Source of the DNA: Piromyces finnis
Lineage: Eukaryota > Neocallimastigomycota > Neocallimastigomycetes > Neocallimastigales > Neocallimastigaceae
NCBI GenBank assembly: GCA_002104945.1
Contig: MCFH01000184.1
Coordinates: forward strand, 1 to 20,081
DNA: 20,081 nt
Reading direction: 5' to 3'
Below are positions 10,601-20,081 of this stretch, piece after piece. The translations under genes and the position numbers were made by a program. Numbering within the stretch: position 1 is the stretch's first letter; every line of letters starts with the position of its first letter. The notes below the pieces were generated by a model. That model searched no databases. It worked only from the letters and a program-made list of their open reading frames with translations, and was not told the origin of the DNA.

Positions 10601-12278
10601 TTTTATTATTACCTTTTCAAAAAAAATCTTCATTCGTATATCATAATAATTATTAATAATTTAATATTTTCAAAATATAGACAACCTCAAGTTCTTCAAA
10701 GCAAGGTAATTATAGTTATTATATAAAGTAAAGAAAGAAAGAAAAAGAAAAGAAAAAGAAAAAATATAATACTAATTATTATAATTTTAATGAAAAAAAA
10801 ATATATATAATATTTATTTTAATTAAAACAGTCTACATTCCAAAGGTATTATTAGAAATTCCAAAAATTATTAAAAAAAAGTAAATAATATTAAATCTAT
10901 ATCATAAAATCTAAATAATTAAATTATTAAAGGATGGATATACAATTTTCAAAGTTGGTGACGCAGTAAAAATTATTAGTAAAATCATTGAATTTAATGA
11001 TAAAATTAAATTGAGGTAATTATTATTAATATTATTATTGTTGTTGATGTAGCAATTATAGTTAATTTATTACTAATATTAATATTAATAATTTTTATCG
11101 GTAAAGATTCCAGAAAAGAGTTTAAATGATGATGATATTAATACTTTATCAGAATTAAATACAATGTTTGAAAATCCATCAGTCGAATCTTTCAAAAAAG
11201 TATTTAATCAAAAACATATAAATACTATTAAAAAAATATGTATTGAATGGCCAGTCAATTATAGATTCCCATGTAAATACTTAATATTTTCAAATTTTGA
11301 TATTAAAAATAATGAACTCAATAATGAATTATTAACCTAATATATATATATATTTAAAATTATAGGTATTGATTTATTAAGAATGTGTTCTATATACACA
11401 GCACAACCAATACAAGATAATAACAAAGAATTTATTATTGAATTATTAAAAAGTAATTTCTCTGTATCATCAAAAGACATTTCTAATGAAAGTAATAAAT
11501 TCAGTGTTAATTGTAGAATGTTTATTTTGAGATTTATTTCAAATTTATTTGCTTCAAAGATAGGAAGAGATTTATTAATGAAAATATAAATCTTGTATGC
11601 ATTTTAAATATATATATATATATACAGTGTTATTATATAAAAAAGCAAAATCATATATTAATTACAATTATGAAAAATATTAAATACAGATTATTGATTG
11701 CATTGAAAAAACAGCCAATGATAATTCAAACAAGTTCTTTAAATTTGCATTAATTACTACTATATTAAAGTATATATTAAGTTCAATATTTAATAATTAA
11801 ATAAATTAGTATATTTTTAAATTTTAATTGGTATTTTTTTATAGTTTTACTGTATTAATAAAAGGTACAGATGATTACGAACATGCCTTCCAACTTTTAG
11901 AGCTACTTAATAATGTAAATATTAATAAAATATATACATTACAAATATTATTGAATTAATATTGATATTAAAATTATTATTAGGCAATGGAAAATGAAAC
12001 ATTTAGCGATAATCAATTCCGTATTGGTATTGCTGTTGGTAATTTAGTAAGTAAACACTGCATATATATATATATATATTAAAAAAAAATAAATAAATAA
12101 AAATAAGTAGTATTAATCCTTTAAATATTATAAATTATACAAATAGCTTCATTATTATCCAAGTATGAAAGAAGCTGCTAGTCTTTTAAATAATGTTTCT
12201 AGTATTATTTCATTATATAAGCAATCAGCCGATGAAAAAGTTAAAGATGTAGCAATGGAATTAAAACAACTTCTTTAG
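7647..12278 (+). CDS. PLAA/Doa1/Ufd3-type WD40-PFU-PUL ubiquitin-binding p97 adaptor
   Basis: This family binds ubiquitin and the p97/Cdc48 ATPase and acts in ubiquitin recycling, endosomal sorting and organelle quality control. I read 24 exons: 7647-7693, 7931-8108, 8278-8428, 8523-8625, 8698-8827, 8934-9075, 9177-9331, 9410-9447, 9530-9647, 9716-9866, 9988-10140, 10207-10239, 10335-10373, 10451-10477, 10574-10587, 10681-10705, 10832-10880, 10933-11015, 11107-11272, 11366-11594, 11690-11769, 11845-11914, 11984-12046 and 12147-12278 (TAG). Total is about 790 residues, as in animal PLAA. Exons 1-7 give the WD40 propeller ([25 protein letters not shown]). Exons 8-10 give the PFU domain ([29 protein letters not shown]). 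Exons 11-16 give a linker with repeated PFT-SRYVPGG, and exons 17-24 the helical PUL domain ending KQLL. Single-base losses near 7668, 8596, 9039, 11015 and 11578 break the frame as read. Confidence 0.95.
8112..8157 (+). repeat. (ATT)n/(GTT)n microsatellite in PLAA intron 2
   Basis: A TTA/TTG trinucleotide run lies just after the splice donor of PLAA intron 2. It is intronic and probably length-variable. Confidence 0.8.
10098..10477 (+). repeat. Tandem duplication of an exon pair inside PLAA
   Basis: The end of exon 11 plus exon 12, and exon 13 plus exon 14, encode the same block: (S)TAATPFT then SRYVPGG. The intron interrupts both copies at the identical place, after the first base of the codon following Thr. 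The coding copies differ mainly at third codon positions, while the introns (66 and 77 bases) have diverged. Animal PLAA linkers also carry repeated PFTG and SRYIPG-like motifs, so the duplication may be old or re-created. Confidence 0.8.
10727..10762 (+). repeat. Purine-only GAAA-rich tract in a PLAA intron
   Basis: A run of AAAG/AAAAG units lies in the intron between PLAA exons 16 and 17. It is a simple polypurine repeat with no visible coding content. Confidence 0.75.
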
Positions 12279-12285
12279 ATTTTGA

Positions 12286-12326
<41 letters not shown>

Positions 12327-12652
12327 ATAAATTGTTGTATTTAAAAACATATTATTTCAAAAGCAAATATTATAATTATTATATTATATTTTCTTTAAAA
12401 GTAAAAACATAAATAAAAAACTATATTAATATTAATATATTTACTGCTTAATTTATGTATAAATAGCAAAAGCACAAGATACTTTATTTATTTATTATTA
12501 TAAATATAAATATAATTTATTTATAAAAATATATTATATTATGAAAAGAATTAAAGGTTATTTCAAAGAATTATTTTTCCCCTATTTTGTATACATATTT
12601 TATAAAGTTTTTATAATATATATATCTTATTATCATATAATTGATATTTAAT
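12279..12652. other. Convergent intergenic region between PLAA and syntaxin
   Basis: It contains the 39-base A run and A/T sequence that should hold both 3' UTRs. If the syntaxin transmembrane exon is read literally, without the presumed one-base correction, its frame stays open through this region down to a TAA at 12571. Confidence 0.55.
12287..12325 (+). repeat. 39-base poly-A run just after the PLAA stop codon
   Basis: An unbroken A run begins eight bases after the PLAA TAG. The gene has introns, so it is not a retrocopy with a poly-A tail. It probably lies in the 3' UTR or marks its end. The true length is uncertain because long homopolymers are poorly read. Confidence 0.85.
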
Positions 12653-14681
12653 TTACAAGAAAATAATAATAGTACAGCAATTACGATAATCAAAATTAAT
12701 AATATTAATATAATTAATTTCTTATATATGAAATATGAAATTAAAAAAAAATAATGTTAGTTATTTAATTAAAAATAATAATAATAATAATAAGTATTTA
12801 CTATTAACAATTTACCTTTCTAGCTTTTTTCTATTTTAATTTTTTAATACAATAGAAAAGATTTTATATATAAAAGTGTTTTATAATTAGATTTAAAAAC
12901 ATTAAACAATATTTAAAAAAAAAAAAAAAAAAAAAAAAACATTATTTATAATATAATAATTTTTAAATTACCTGATATACCACAGCTTCTTTCAATTCTT
13001 CGACACCTTTTTCAGTATTTTCATTAGCAGCAACAACTTGATATTCAATTTGATTAATAATTTCACCTTGATTTTTAACTAGAACTTGCATATCAATGAA
13101 TAATTGTTGCAATTCCTTTTTTTTTTTTTTATTTATTTATATTAATATTATTTATTTGTTTAATTTAATATATTATTATATATTAAATTTATTAGATATT
13201 TTAATTTTTGAATAAAATTGAAAATAAATTATGGATATTATATTACATACTAGAACTGTTTGTTCAATTTTAACAATTTCTTGATGTCTTTCTTGAACTT
13301 CCTGGAGAGCTGCTTTTGCTTCAGTTGATTTAGAACTTTTTTCTATTAACTATTTTTTTTTTTTAATTTAATCAAATAATTATTATTTATTACAATCTAC
13401 TTTATAAATATTCAACAAATCTCATATTTCATATTATTTATTTACCTCTTGCGCAAAAACTTGACCTAATTCTCCACTTTCTAGTAATCTTGCAATTTCG
13501 TTTTCAGTAGTATTTGGATTTACTTTTTTATAATTTTACAATAATAATATATTTAAAATTAGTAATTTTAAATCAATTGTATATTTAAAACAAATTTTTG
13601 AAATTTTTGTGAATCTAATATAATAAAACTATATAATATTCACCAACTAAATATTGCTTTTCCATTCTTTCTTTATATTTCCTTTGATATTTAGTTTGTA
13701 TATCACGATATTTGTTCATTGTATCCATAAATGATTTAGTTAAGGTTACTTGCTAAATATAATATATTTAAAGACACAATTTATTATCAAAGATATTCAT
13801 ATTTTATATTTTTTAATTAATTATTAATACTTTCATACTTGTGTTTGTCTTATTCTTAAATCACTTGGTTGTAATTTACTTGAAAGTTTTCTATTTTCCT
13901 TATCCATAGATAAAAGTTGAAGTTGTATATCTTTAGACTGCTTTGCAATAGTATCCATTTCATTATTGAGTTGAACAGATATTTCTTTAAAATTTGATAT
14001 TTCAATATATTTATATATAAAATCATTTATTTTAGATTTTTTATTTTATTTACTCAGTAATGATAAGATAAATTTTAATTTGTATATACGTTTTGATTGT
14101 GCATCATTAATTGTCTCTAAGGAACTATTATATAATTGTTCTAAATTTTCAACATTTTGTTTAATTACTGCTATGATGTTTTCATAACTTCTATCTTTTA
14201 TATTAAAAAAATTAGTTTTTATTATACACTATATTAACTTTTATATTTATTAAATTTACTTTTGATAGAAAGTCTGTCATTTCTGCTGAGTTTTTGTTGT
14301 TGGAACTTAGGGCGCATTGATCTTCAGCAACTGAGCTACCCTTTCATTTTAATATAGAATTAATTAAATCATATTAATAAAAAAGATATTGTAGTTATAT
14401 ATATATATATTAATAAAAAGATATTGTGGTTATATATATATATATTAATAAAAAAGATATTGTGGTTATATATATATATATTAATAAAAAAGATATTGTA
14501 GTTATATATATATATTAATAAAAAGATATTGTAGTTATATATATATATATTAATAAAAAGATATTGTAGTTATATATATATACATTAATAAAAAAGATAT
14601 TGTAGTTATATATATATATTAATAAAAAGATATTATAGTTATATATGTATATACCTTAAACTCTTGCATTCTATCCCTCAT
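12653..14681 (-). CDS. Plasma-membrane-type syntaxin (Qa-SNARE, Sso1/syntaxin 1 family)
   Basis: A tail-anchored SNARE that drives vesicle fusion, probably at the plasma membrane. Ten exons: 14681-14655, 14340-14260, 14194-14090, 13984-13839, 13752-13644, 13522-13446, 13349-13251, 13115-12972, a 15-base micro-exon at 12830-12816, and 12720 to about 12653. The start MRDRMQEFK resembles the MKDRTQEL of animal syntaxin 1. The Habc helices end with LRIRQTQVTLTKSFMDTMNK. The SNARE motif runs from ALQEVQERHQEIVKIEQTV through FIDMQVLVKNQGEIINQIEY, whose NQGE glutamine is the zero-layer Gln. KKARK then leads into the hydrophobic anchor KLIILILLILIIVIAVLLLF. Corrected length is about 290 residues, typical of the family. 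The frame breaks at the exon 2/3 junction. The stop at 12653 assumes one missing T in the final exon; read literally the frame ends at 12571. Confidence 0.93.
12915..12940 (+). repeat. 26-base poly-A run in a syntaxin intron
   Basis: An A run on the plus strand, T on the transcribed strand, lies in the intron between the SNARE-motif exon and the micro-exon. On the syntaxin strand it is a poly-T stretch downstream of the donor. Confidence 0.8.
14373..14652. repeat. Minisatellite of about eight 35-base units in syntaxin intron 1
   Basis: About eight tandem copies of a unit of roughly 33-36 bases: TTAATAAAAAAGATATTG, then T-A/G-GTT, then an AT dinucleotide run. Copies differ mainly in the A-run length, the TA-run length and one A/G change (TTGTAG versus TTGTGG). 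The array fills most of intron 1, and the final unit merges into the splice donor of exon 1 on the minus strand. There are no unique spacers, so it is not a CRISPR array. Confidence 0.9.
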
Positions 14682-15790
14682 TTTTATTATGTTGTTTATT
14701 ATATTAAATTAAAATATTTAATATTCAAAATCTATTGTGAAGAATAGATGAAATATGTTAAATTAATATCAAGTATTAAAAAAGAAAGCTATTTTCTTTT
14801 CAACACTTTCTATTATTGACCTTTTAATATGTAATTATTTATATATACTATACTACTTTTATTATTAATTTTAATTAAATAAAAAAAGAAAAAGAAAAAT
14901 ATTTTTTTTTTAATGTTAATTTTATTCCCAAAACTTTAATTTATATAAAATATTTTTTAAAAAATTGGGTCTGTTTATTTAACATTTATTTTATTTATAT
15001 TAATTTTTCCAACATTTTTGGATAAAGTCAAAAAAAAAAAAAAGAGAAAAAAAATTAAAAATATATATTTTTAAATAATATTTCATTATTAATTATAATT
15101 AAAAGCTATATTAAAACGATTTTAATTATAAATTATTTAATAAAGGTATTGATTTATTATTTTTTGTACTTTTTTTTTTTAAATTTTAAATACTAATGCT
15201 CTATTAAATTTATATATTTTGATTTTGTAAAATATTCTCGTTTTTAACTTATAATTATTCATATATATTTTTTGAATGAATGATTTAAAATATTTGATTG
15301 GCTAATTTTATGTTTATATAATTAAATTTATGTGATAATTTATAATATTAATTATTTTTTTTTTATTAAAATACTAAAAAAAAAAAGCTTTTGAGAAGTT
15401 AGGATAATCAAAACTTTTTTTTAATTGAATAAATACTTAAATATAATAAATTATATTAAATATTTATAAAAGAAAGGTATATTTAATTTGATGATTTAAA
15501 AAGTTGAATCATATATAAATAAGTTGCATATATTTAATAAATAAAGATAATTATAATTATTATTATTATTATTATTACTATAATAATAATATATAAATGA
15601 TCTATTCATTTCTTTAATTTTTTACATTTTTTTAAATTTTTAAAGAATACTAACATTAATATTTATATATATATATATATATTTTATATAATTAATAATA
15701 TAAATACATATACTTTTATTAAAATATTAACATCAAATAATAAAATTATAATCACATAATTTCAAATTTGAATTAAATTAAAAAGAAAAA
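14682..15790. other. Divergent intergenic/promoter region between syntaxin and Rae1
   Basis: About 1.1 kb of almost pure A/T with short T and A runs and AT dinucleotide tracts (for example about 15663-15682). No conserved exon or confident regulatory motif was found. It should contain the promoters of both flanking genes. Confidence 0.55.
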
Positions 15791-17854
15791 ATGAATGTAC
15801 AAAAAGATTTGAGGTATATGAAATATTACATTTTAAATTTCAAAATTCGATTAATACTTATACAGGATATTAAAATAGATATTAAAATCTTTCTAATACA
15901 CAATAATATTTATAAAAAGAATTACTAAATAACTAATATAATGTGTAATTAATATTATATATATTGGAAGTAAATGCAATATACAAAATATAAATATAAT
16001 AGATTATAAAAGACAATAATTATTTAAAATTTACTATTATTTTCTAAATTTTAATACAATTTTTTTAAAAAAAGAAATAAAAGACAATATTTCAAAATGA
16101 TATATATTAGCAAAAGTTATCCAATAATTCAATATATATAATAAATTATTAACTTATAATTTTACTTTTTGTTAAATTTAAACAATCTTGATTATAAAAT
16201 TTAGGTTTCACAACCACCTACTGATACAGTTTCAGACATTTCTTTAGTCCAGTAGCTGATTTTATGGCTATTAGTTCATGGGATAATAAGTATTATATTC
16301 AAACAATTAATTCTATCAATATAAATGTTTTTTTATTTATTAATTCATAAATCTATTATTGTTATTGAATTTTAGACAAGAATTTATGAAGTTCAACAAA
16401 ATGGACAAACTGTTCCAAAAGCAATGATTACACATGAAGGTCCAGCATTATTGTGTTCTTGGAGTAAGGTAACATTATATCGTGAAATTAATTTAGTTTC
16501 TCAAAATCTGAAAATGTTTAATATTTCCATGAAATAAACATAAATTAACATAAAACAAAATTATATTATAAAAAGGATGGTTCAAAATGTTTTTCTGGTG
16601 GTGTAGATAAAATTGGTAAAGTAATTGATGTTGCATTGGACAAACAATTCAAGTTGCTTCTCATGATATGAGCCAATTAAATGTGCAAAATTCGTTGATG
16701 GTACTGGTGGTATGCAGAATATTGTTGCTACTGGTAGTTGGGATAAAACCTTAAAAGTATGAATTATTGAATAATTAATAAATTAAATTTATAGATATTA
16801 TTACTATACAAAATGTTAAACAAAGTTAATAAATAAATACTATTGGTTTTAAATGAAAAAAAATAAATAAATTGAAAATAAAATATAAAATTAAAAAAGT
16901 ATTGGGATTTAAGATCACAAAAGCCTGTCCATACTTTAAATTTGCCAGAACGTTGTTATACTATGGATGTATTATTCCCATTAATGGTTGTTGGTACTGC
17001 TGAAAAACATATTCATGTATACAATCTTCAAAACCCATCTGTTCCATTTAAAGTAAGTAATATATTAATATTGAATAATTTTATGTAATAGTTATTATAT
17101 TATATTAATTGATTTTCTTAATTTAATTGCTCCATCAATGAAATAATATAAAATTATACATATGATATGTACAAATAAATAAAATAATGATAAAAAGCAA
17201 TTACAATCACCATTAAAATGGCAAACTAGAGTTGTTTCATGTTTCTCACAAGGTAATGGTTTTGCTGTTGGTTTCAATTGAAGGTCGTGTTGGTATTCAA
17301 TATATTGAAGATAAAGATCAATCGTATGTATTATTATTTATTATTGTTGTAATTATTTTGAATATTGTAAAGATATACAAAAATTTACATTAATTAATAA
17401 ATATTTAATTTAAATTATGATTATGTTGTTTTAGAATGAACTTTTCTTTCAAGTGTCATAGAGAAAACTCAAATGGTTTATGCTATCAATGCTATATCAT
17501 TCCATCCAATTTATGGAACATTTTCTACTGCTGGTTCGGATGGTTCATTCAACTTCTGGGATAAAGATAGTAAACAAAGACTAAAGCAATTCCCTAATTT
17601 CAATATACCAATTACTGCTACTTCATTTAACAAAAATGGTTCTATTTTTGCTTATGCTCTTGGTTATGACTGGTCAAAGGTAATTAAGAATAAATATAAA
17701 TAATTTTTTATATTCATAATTCAATAATAATATTCCTAATTTTAATACATTATATATATAGGGTCACGAACATAATAATCAAAATATGAAGACTCAAGTA
17801 TTCTTACATGCAACAAAAGATGAAGATGTTAAGCCAAAAAATAAGAAAAGATAA
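15791..17854 (+). CDS. rae1: Rae1/Gle2 mRNA export factor (WD40 protein at the nuclear pore)
   Basis: Rae1 is a seven-bladed WD40 protein that binds the GLEBS motif of Nup98-type nucleoporins and helps export mRNA; it also acts in mitosis. Eight exons: 15791-15813, 16205-16289, 16376-16468, 16576-16756, 16900-17052, 17198-17323, 17435-17679 and 17762-17854 (TAA), about 335 residues. Landmarks in order are [123 protein letters not shown] and a basic end KPKNKKR. The start is the ATG opening a short MNVQKDL segment, shorter than the animal N-terminus. Intron 1 is long (about 390 bases). Indels near 15812, 16245, 16290, 16639, 16677, 17274 and 17468 interrupt the frame as read. The sequence looks fungal. 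Confidence 0.95.
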
Positions 17855-18828
17855 ATTTATCATATTTTATTTTCAAGAATTATTTATTATTTCTTTTTAT
17901 ATAAACCCGTTAATCAAACATAGTTTCATCTTAGTATATAAGTAAAAAAAATAAATGGTTACAAAGAAAAAAAGAAAAATTCTTGCCATAAAATTTTTTA
18001 AATTTAAAGTTTTTATCCACTATTTATATTATAATAATAGATTATTTTATTAAACAAATTTATTTATAACAAAATATATATATTAACAAACATTAATAAT
18101 ATTTTTTTTTTTTTTCTTTAATATAAAATTATTTAATTAATCAAATATTAATAAGAATTTTATTTATAGATCATATTTAAATAAAAATATACAAATCAAA
18201 GACATTAATTTTTGGTTTTATTTATAATATATATATTTTAATTGGTGTAGATACATAAAATAGTAATAGTAATTTTTACTTTCTCCTTCATCAAGTATGT
18301 TAAATTCATAAAATATTACAAACTATTAAGTAAATATTTAAAATAGATATTATAAAATATGAAAGTTTTGATAAAAACAAAAATGTTTTATTGTTATTAT
18401 TATTTAACGGTTAACAATTAAATATTTTAATAATAATAATAATAATAGTAGTAGTAGTAGTAGTAATAGTAAAATAATATAGTTTGTTTTCATACTTTAA
18501 ATATTTAATAACATAATTTTTAATAAATCTATATAAAGATAGATATTATTTGATATTACTTTATAATTGAAATAAAATTATACATTTTTAAATGATTTGA
18601 ATTTTATACCTAATTTCCTAATTTCAAATTAAAATATAAAATTTAACATTTATAAACTAATAATATATAAATGATACTATCATTAATCTTATATCCAATG
18701 ACTATAAGTAGTTTAAAATTTACTAGTACCCTTCATTCAGAGTTCATCATCTATTAAAAAGTAATATAAAAACATTTATTAATGAAAATATTTTAAGAAC
18801 TTTTTATCTATTATTGATTACCTCTGTT
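17855..18828. other. Convergent intergenic region between Rae1 and FANCI
   Basis: Mostly A/T sequence with a compound (AAT)n-(AGT)n repeat at about 18430-18474. A less repetitive patch at about 18690-18760 has, on the minus strand, a splice acceptor followed by a very short frame and could be a last small exon of FANCI. Otherwise no gene was seen. Confidence 0.5.
18430..18474 (+). repeat. Compound (AAT)n-(AGT)n microsatellite
   Basis: About six AAT-type units run directly into six or so AGT units and back to AAT. The switch from A to G in each unit suggests a point change spread by repeat slippage. Confidence 0.8.
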
Positions 18829-20081
18829 TTAAATTTCTTTTTTTACAATATCATCATCATCTTCTTCTTCTTCTTCCTCTTCTTCAGTTTGTTCATTGTC
18901 TATTTCATTAACTTGAATTCTAAAATCTCTAATATACTTCTTTTGACTACAGACAAAAAGTTAACCTTTATTATTATAAATTTATAAAAAATTAATTGGA
19001 AATACCATACATTTATACAAAATTTGACTTTTATAATTACTAATAAATTAATATTTACTCCTGTTTTTTTGGTTAATTGGATTAAATATCTAAGAATAAA
19101 ATTATGAAATAAAAATAAAAATATTTATTATATATACTAATTGTCTATATTTTTCAATTAATTATTACCTTTCATATATTTCAACCATATAAATTAAATT
19201 TGGAATCATTTTTGATTCACGAACAATTTTTGTCTAAAAATATTTATTATATTTATTAATATATAATTTTAATTTAGAAAAAAAAATTGTTAGCTTTACT
19301 TGTATTGTTCATATACCTTTTGTTTATAGTTTCCACCTCTTTTATGCTTTTTGTTTGCTTCATTTAATGCTGCTATTTCAATATCTAATTTTTGTAAATA
19401 GAATATAAATTCATATAAATCTTGTGTTAATGATGAAGATACCATATTCATCATTTCAACATATTCTGGATCAATTAATTTGTAATCCTTCAATTTCTAT
19501 TTTATTATTAATTTGTTTTATAGAAGAGATATTAATATATTAAAAATTAAATTACTTTATTTTAGATATATAACTTAATAATTAACTATAATATACATAC
19601 CAATCTTAAAAATGAAGACAAGACTTTTAAGTCTTTGATAATAATTTTATACAATTTTCAGCTATGGTTCCTTTAAGTTGGGCCTGCTCTATTGTATTTA
19701 ATGTTACTATAACATATTTCATTTTTTTATAAAGTTTTTGTTCAAAATTTTTCAATTGATCCTTATTTGAATTGTTTTTATCTGTAAATTAAAATAAGAA
19801 TTTTTTAATAACTTTCATATAAAAAATATATTTGTTTTTTTTTCCAAAAAAATACATTAATATAATATTATTATTACATTTTCTTCTAGTCAAAAAAGTT
19901 TTGATTTGTTCAATGCTCCATTCAACTTCATCCAATAATTCATTTAAATTGTAATATAGTGTCATTAAAATAGATGAATACCTATTTTATTATAATATAA
20001 AATTGTTAATTTAAATTTGTATAATATTTAATGAAAATATTATTTTTATATTTACGTTTCTATAATAATCTTCTAATCAAA
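18829..20081 (-). CDS. FANCI-like Fanconi anaemia protein, C-terminal part (5' end outside the window)
   Basis: FANCI pairs with FANCD2 as a DNA clamp that is monoubiquitinated during interstrand crosslink repair in the nucleus. Exons on the minus strand: 20081-20056 (partial), 19981-19878, 19781-19601, 19496-19317, 19233-19169, 19089-19041 and 18946-18829. Recognisable blocks are ELLDEVEWSIEQIK, AENCIKL followed by KDLKVLSSFLRL, SSSLTQDLYEFIFYLQK and the diagnostic RESKMIPNLIYMVEIYER followed by YLIQLTKKTGVN. These align by eye with the end of vertebrate FANCI (RETKPIPNLIFAIEQYEK, LIHLSKKSKVN). An RDFRI block and an acidic Glu/Asp tail follow, as in animals. The stop is TAA at 18829 as read; one fewer A near 18836 would give a basic KKKFKTE end and a splice donor. 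A frame break also occurs near 19645. The monoubiquitination site would lie upstream of the window. Confidence 0.85.

Noticed and set aside
14306-14340. tRNA-like A-box (GGTAGCTCAGTTG) on the minus strand
   Set aside because: It looks like a tRNA D-arm, but no B-box (GGTTCRANTCC) or acceptor stem follows, and the bases are the start of syntaxin exon 2, reading GSSVAEDQ in phase.
14373-14652. CRISPR-like array
   Set aside because: The repeats are head-to-tail without unique spacers and consist of A/T-rich minisatellite units inside a eukaryotic intron.
17095-17277. Minus-strand open frame of 60 residues
   Set aside because: It overlaps Rae1 intron 5 and exon 6 antisense, with no conserved features; the plus strand is clearly Rae1.

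Overview
This is a eukaryotic nuclear window: very A+T-rich, with long A/T homopolymers and AAT-type microsatellites, holding intron-dense genes with short GT-AG introns and conserved housekeeping proteins. No rRNA, tRNA, transposon or CRISPR array could be supported. The standard code is used (CAA for Gln; TAA, TAG and TGA as stops). By recollection, the Rae1 and Ubc13 proteins look most like fungal members of their families. With up to 24 exons in one gene, extreme A+T and Asn/Ser-rich tracts, I favour an early-diverging fungus of the anaerobic gut fungus type (Neocallimastigomycota). A dictyostelid-like amoeba is the main alternative. This is inference, not a database match.

Layout. Positions 1-4457 form a huge inverted repeat: the left arm (1 to about 2117) is the noisy reverse complement of the right arm (about 2346 to 4457). 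Each arm holds the same N-terminal part of a cyclin Y-like gene that begins Met-Gly-Asn, a myristoylation-type start. The cyclin box is cut off at the fold, so a read or assembly fold-back artefact is the leading explanation. Next come a Ubc13 ubiquitin-conjugating enzyme gene (minus, 5354-6295), a 1.35 kb divergent intergenic region with a near-consensus RFX X-box and an E-box, and a 24-exon PLAA/Doa1/Ufd3 gene (plus, 7647-12278). Then follow a plasma-membrane-type Qa-SNARE syntaxin gene (minus, 12653-14681) with a minisatellite in intron 1, a Rae1/Gle2 mRNA-export WD40 gene (plus, 15791-17854), and the 3' end of a FANCI (Fanconi anaemia group I) gene (minus, 18829 to beyond the window end).

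All genes carry scattered one- or two-base indels that break otherwise well-conserved exons, often in homopolymers. The pattern fits unpolished long-read sequence rather than six decayed genes, so I annotate them as CDS. Coordinates of exons were read by hand from conserved protein sequence and GT/AG sites.

How the genes relate. Ubc13 (Lys63 ubiquitin chain synthesis) and PLAA (ubiquitin- and p97/Cdc48-binding) are divergent neighbours and both belong to the ubiquitin system. FANCI and Ubc13 both belong to DNA-damage tolerance or repair. Syntaxin, Rae1 and cyclin Y have unrelated roles, as is usual in eukaryotic gene order.
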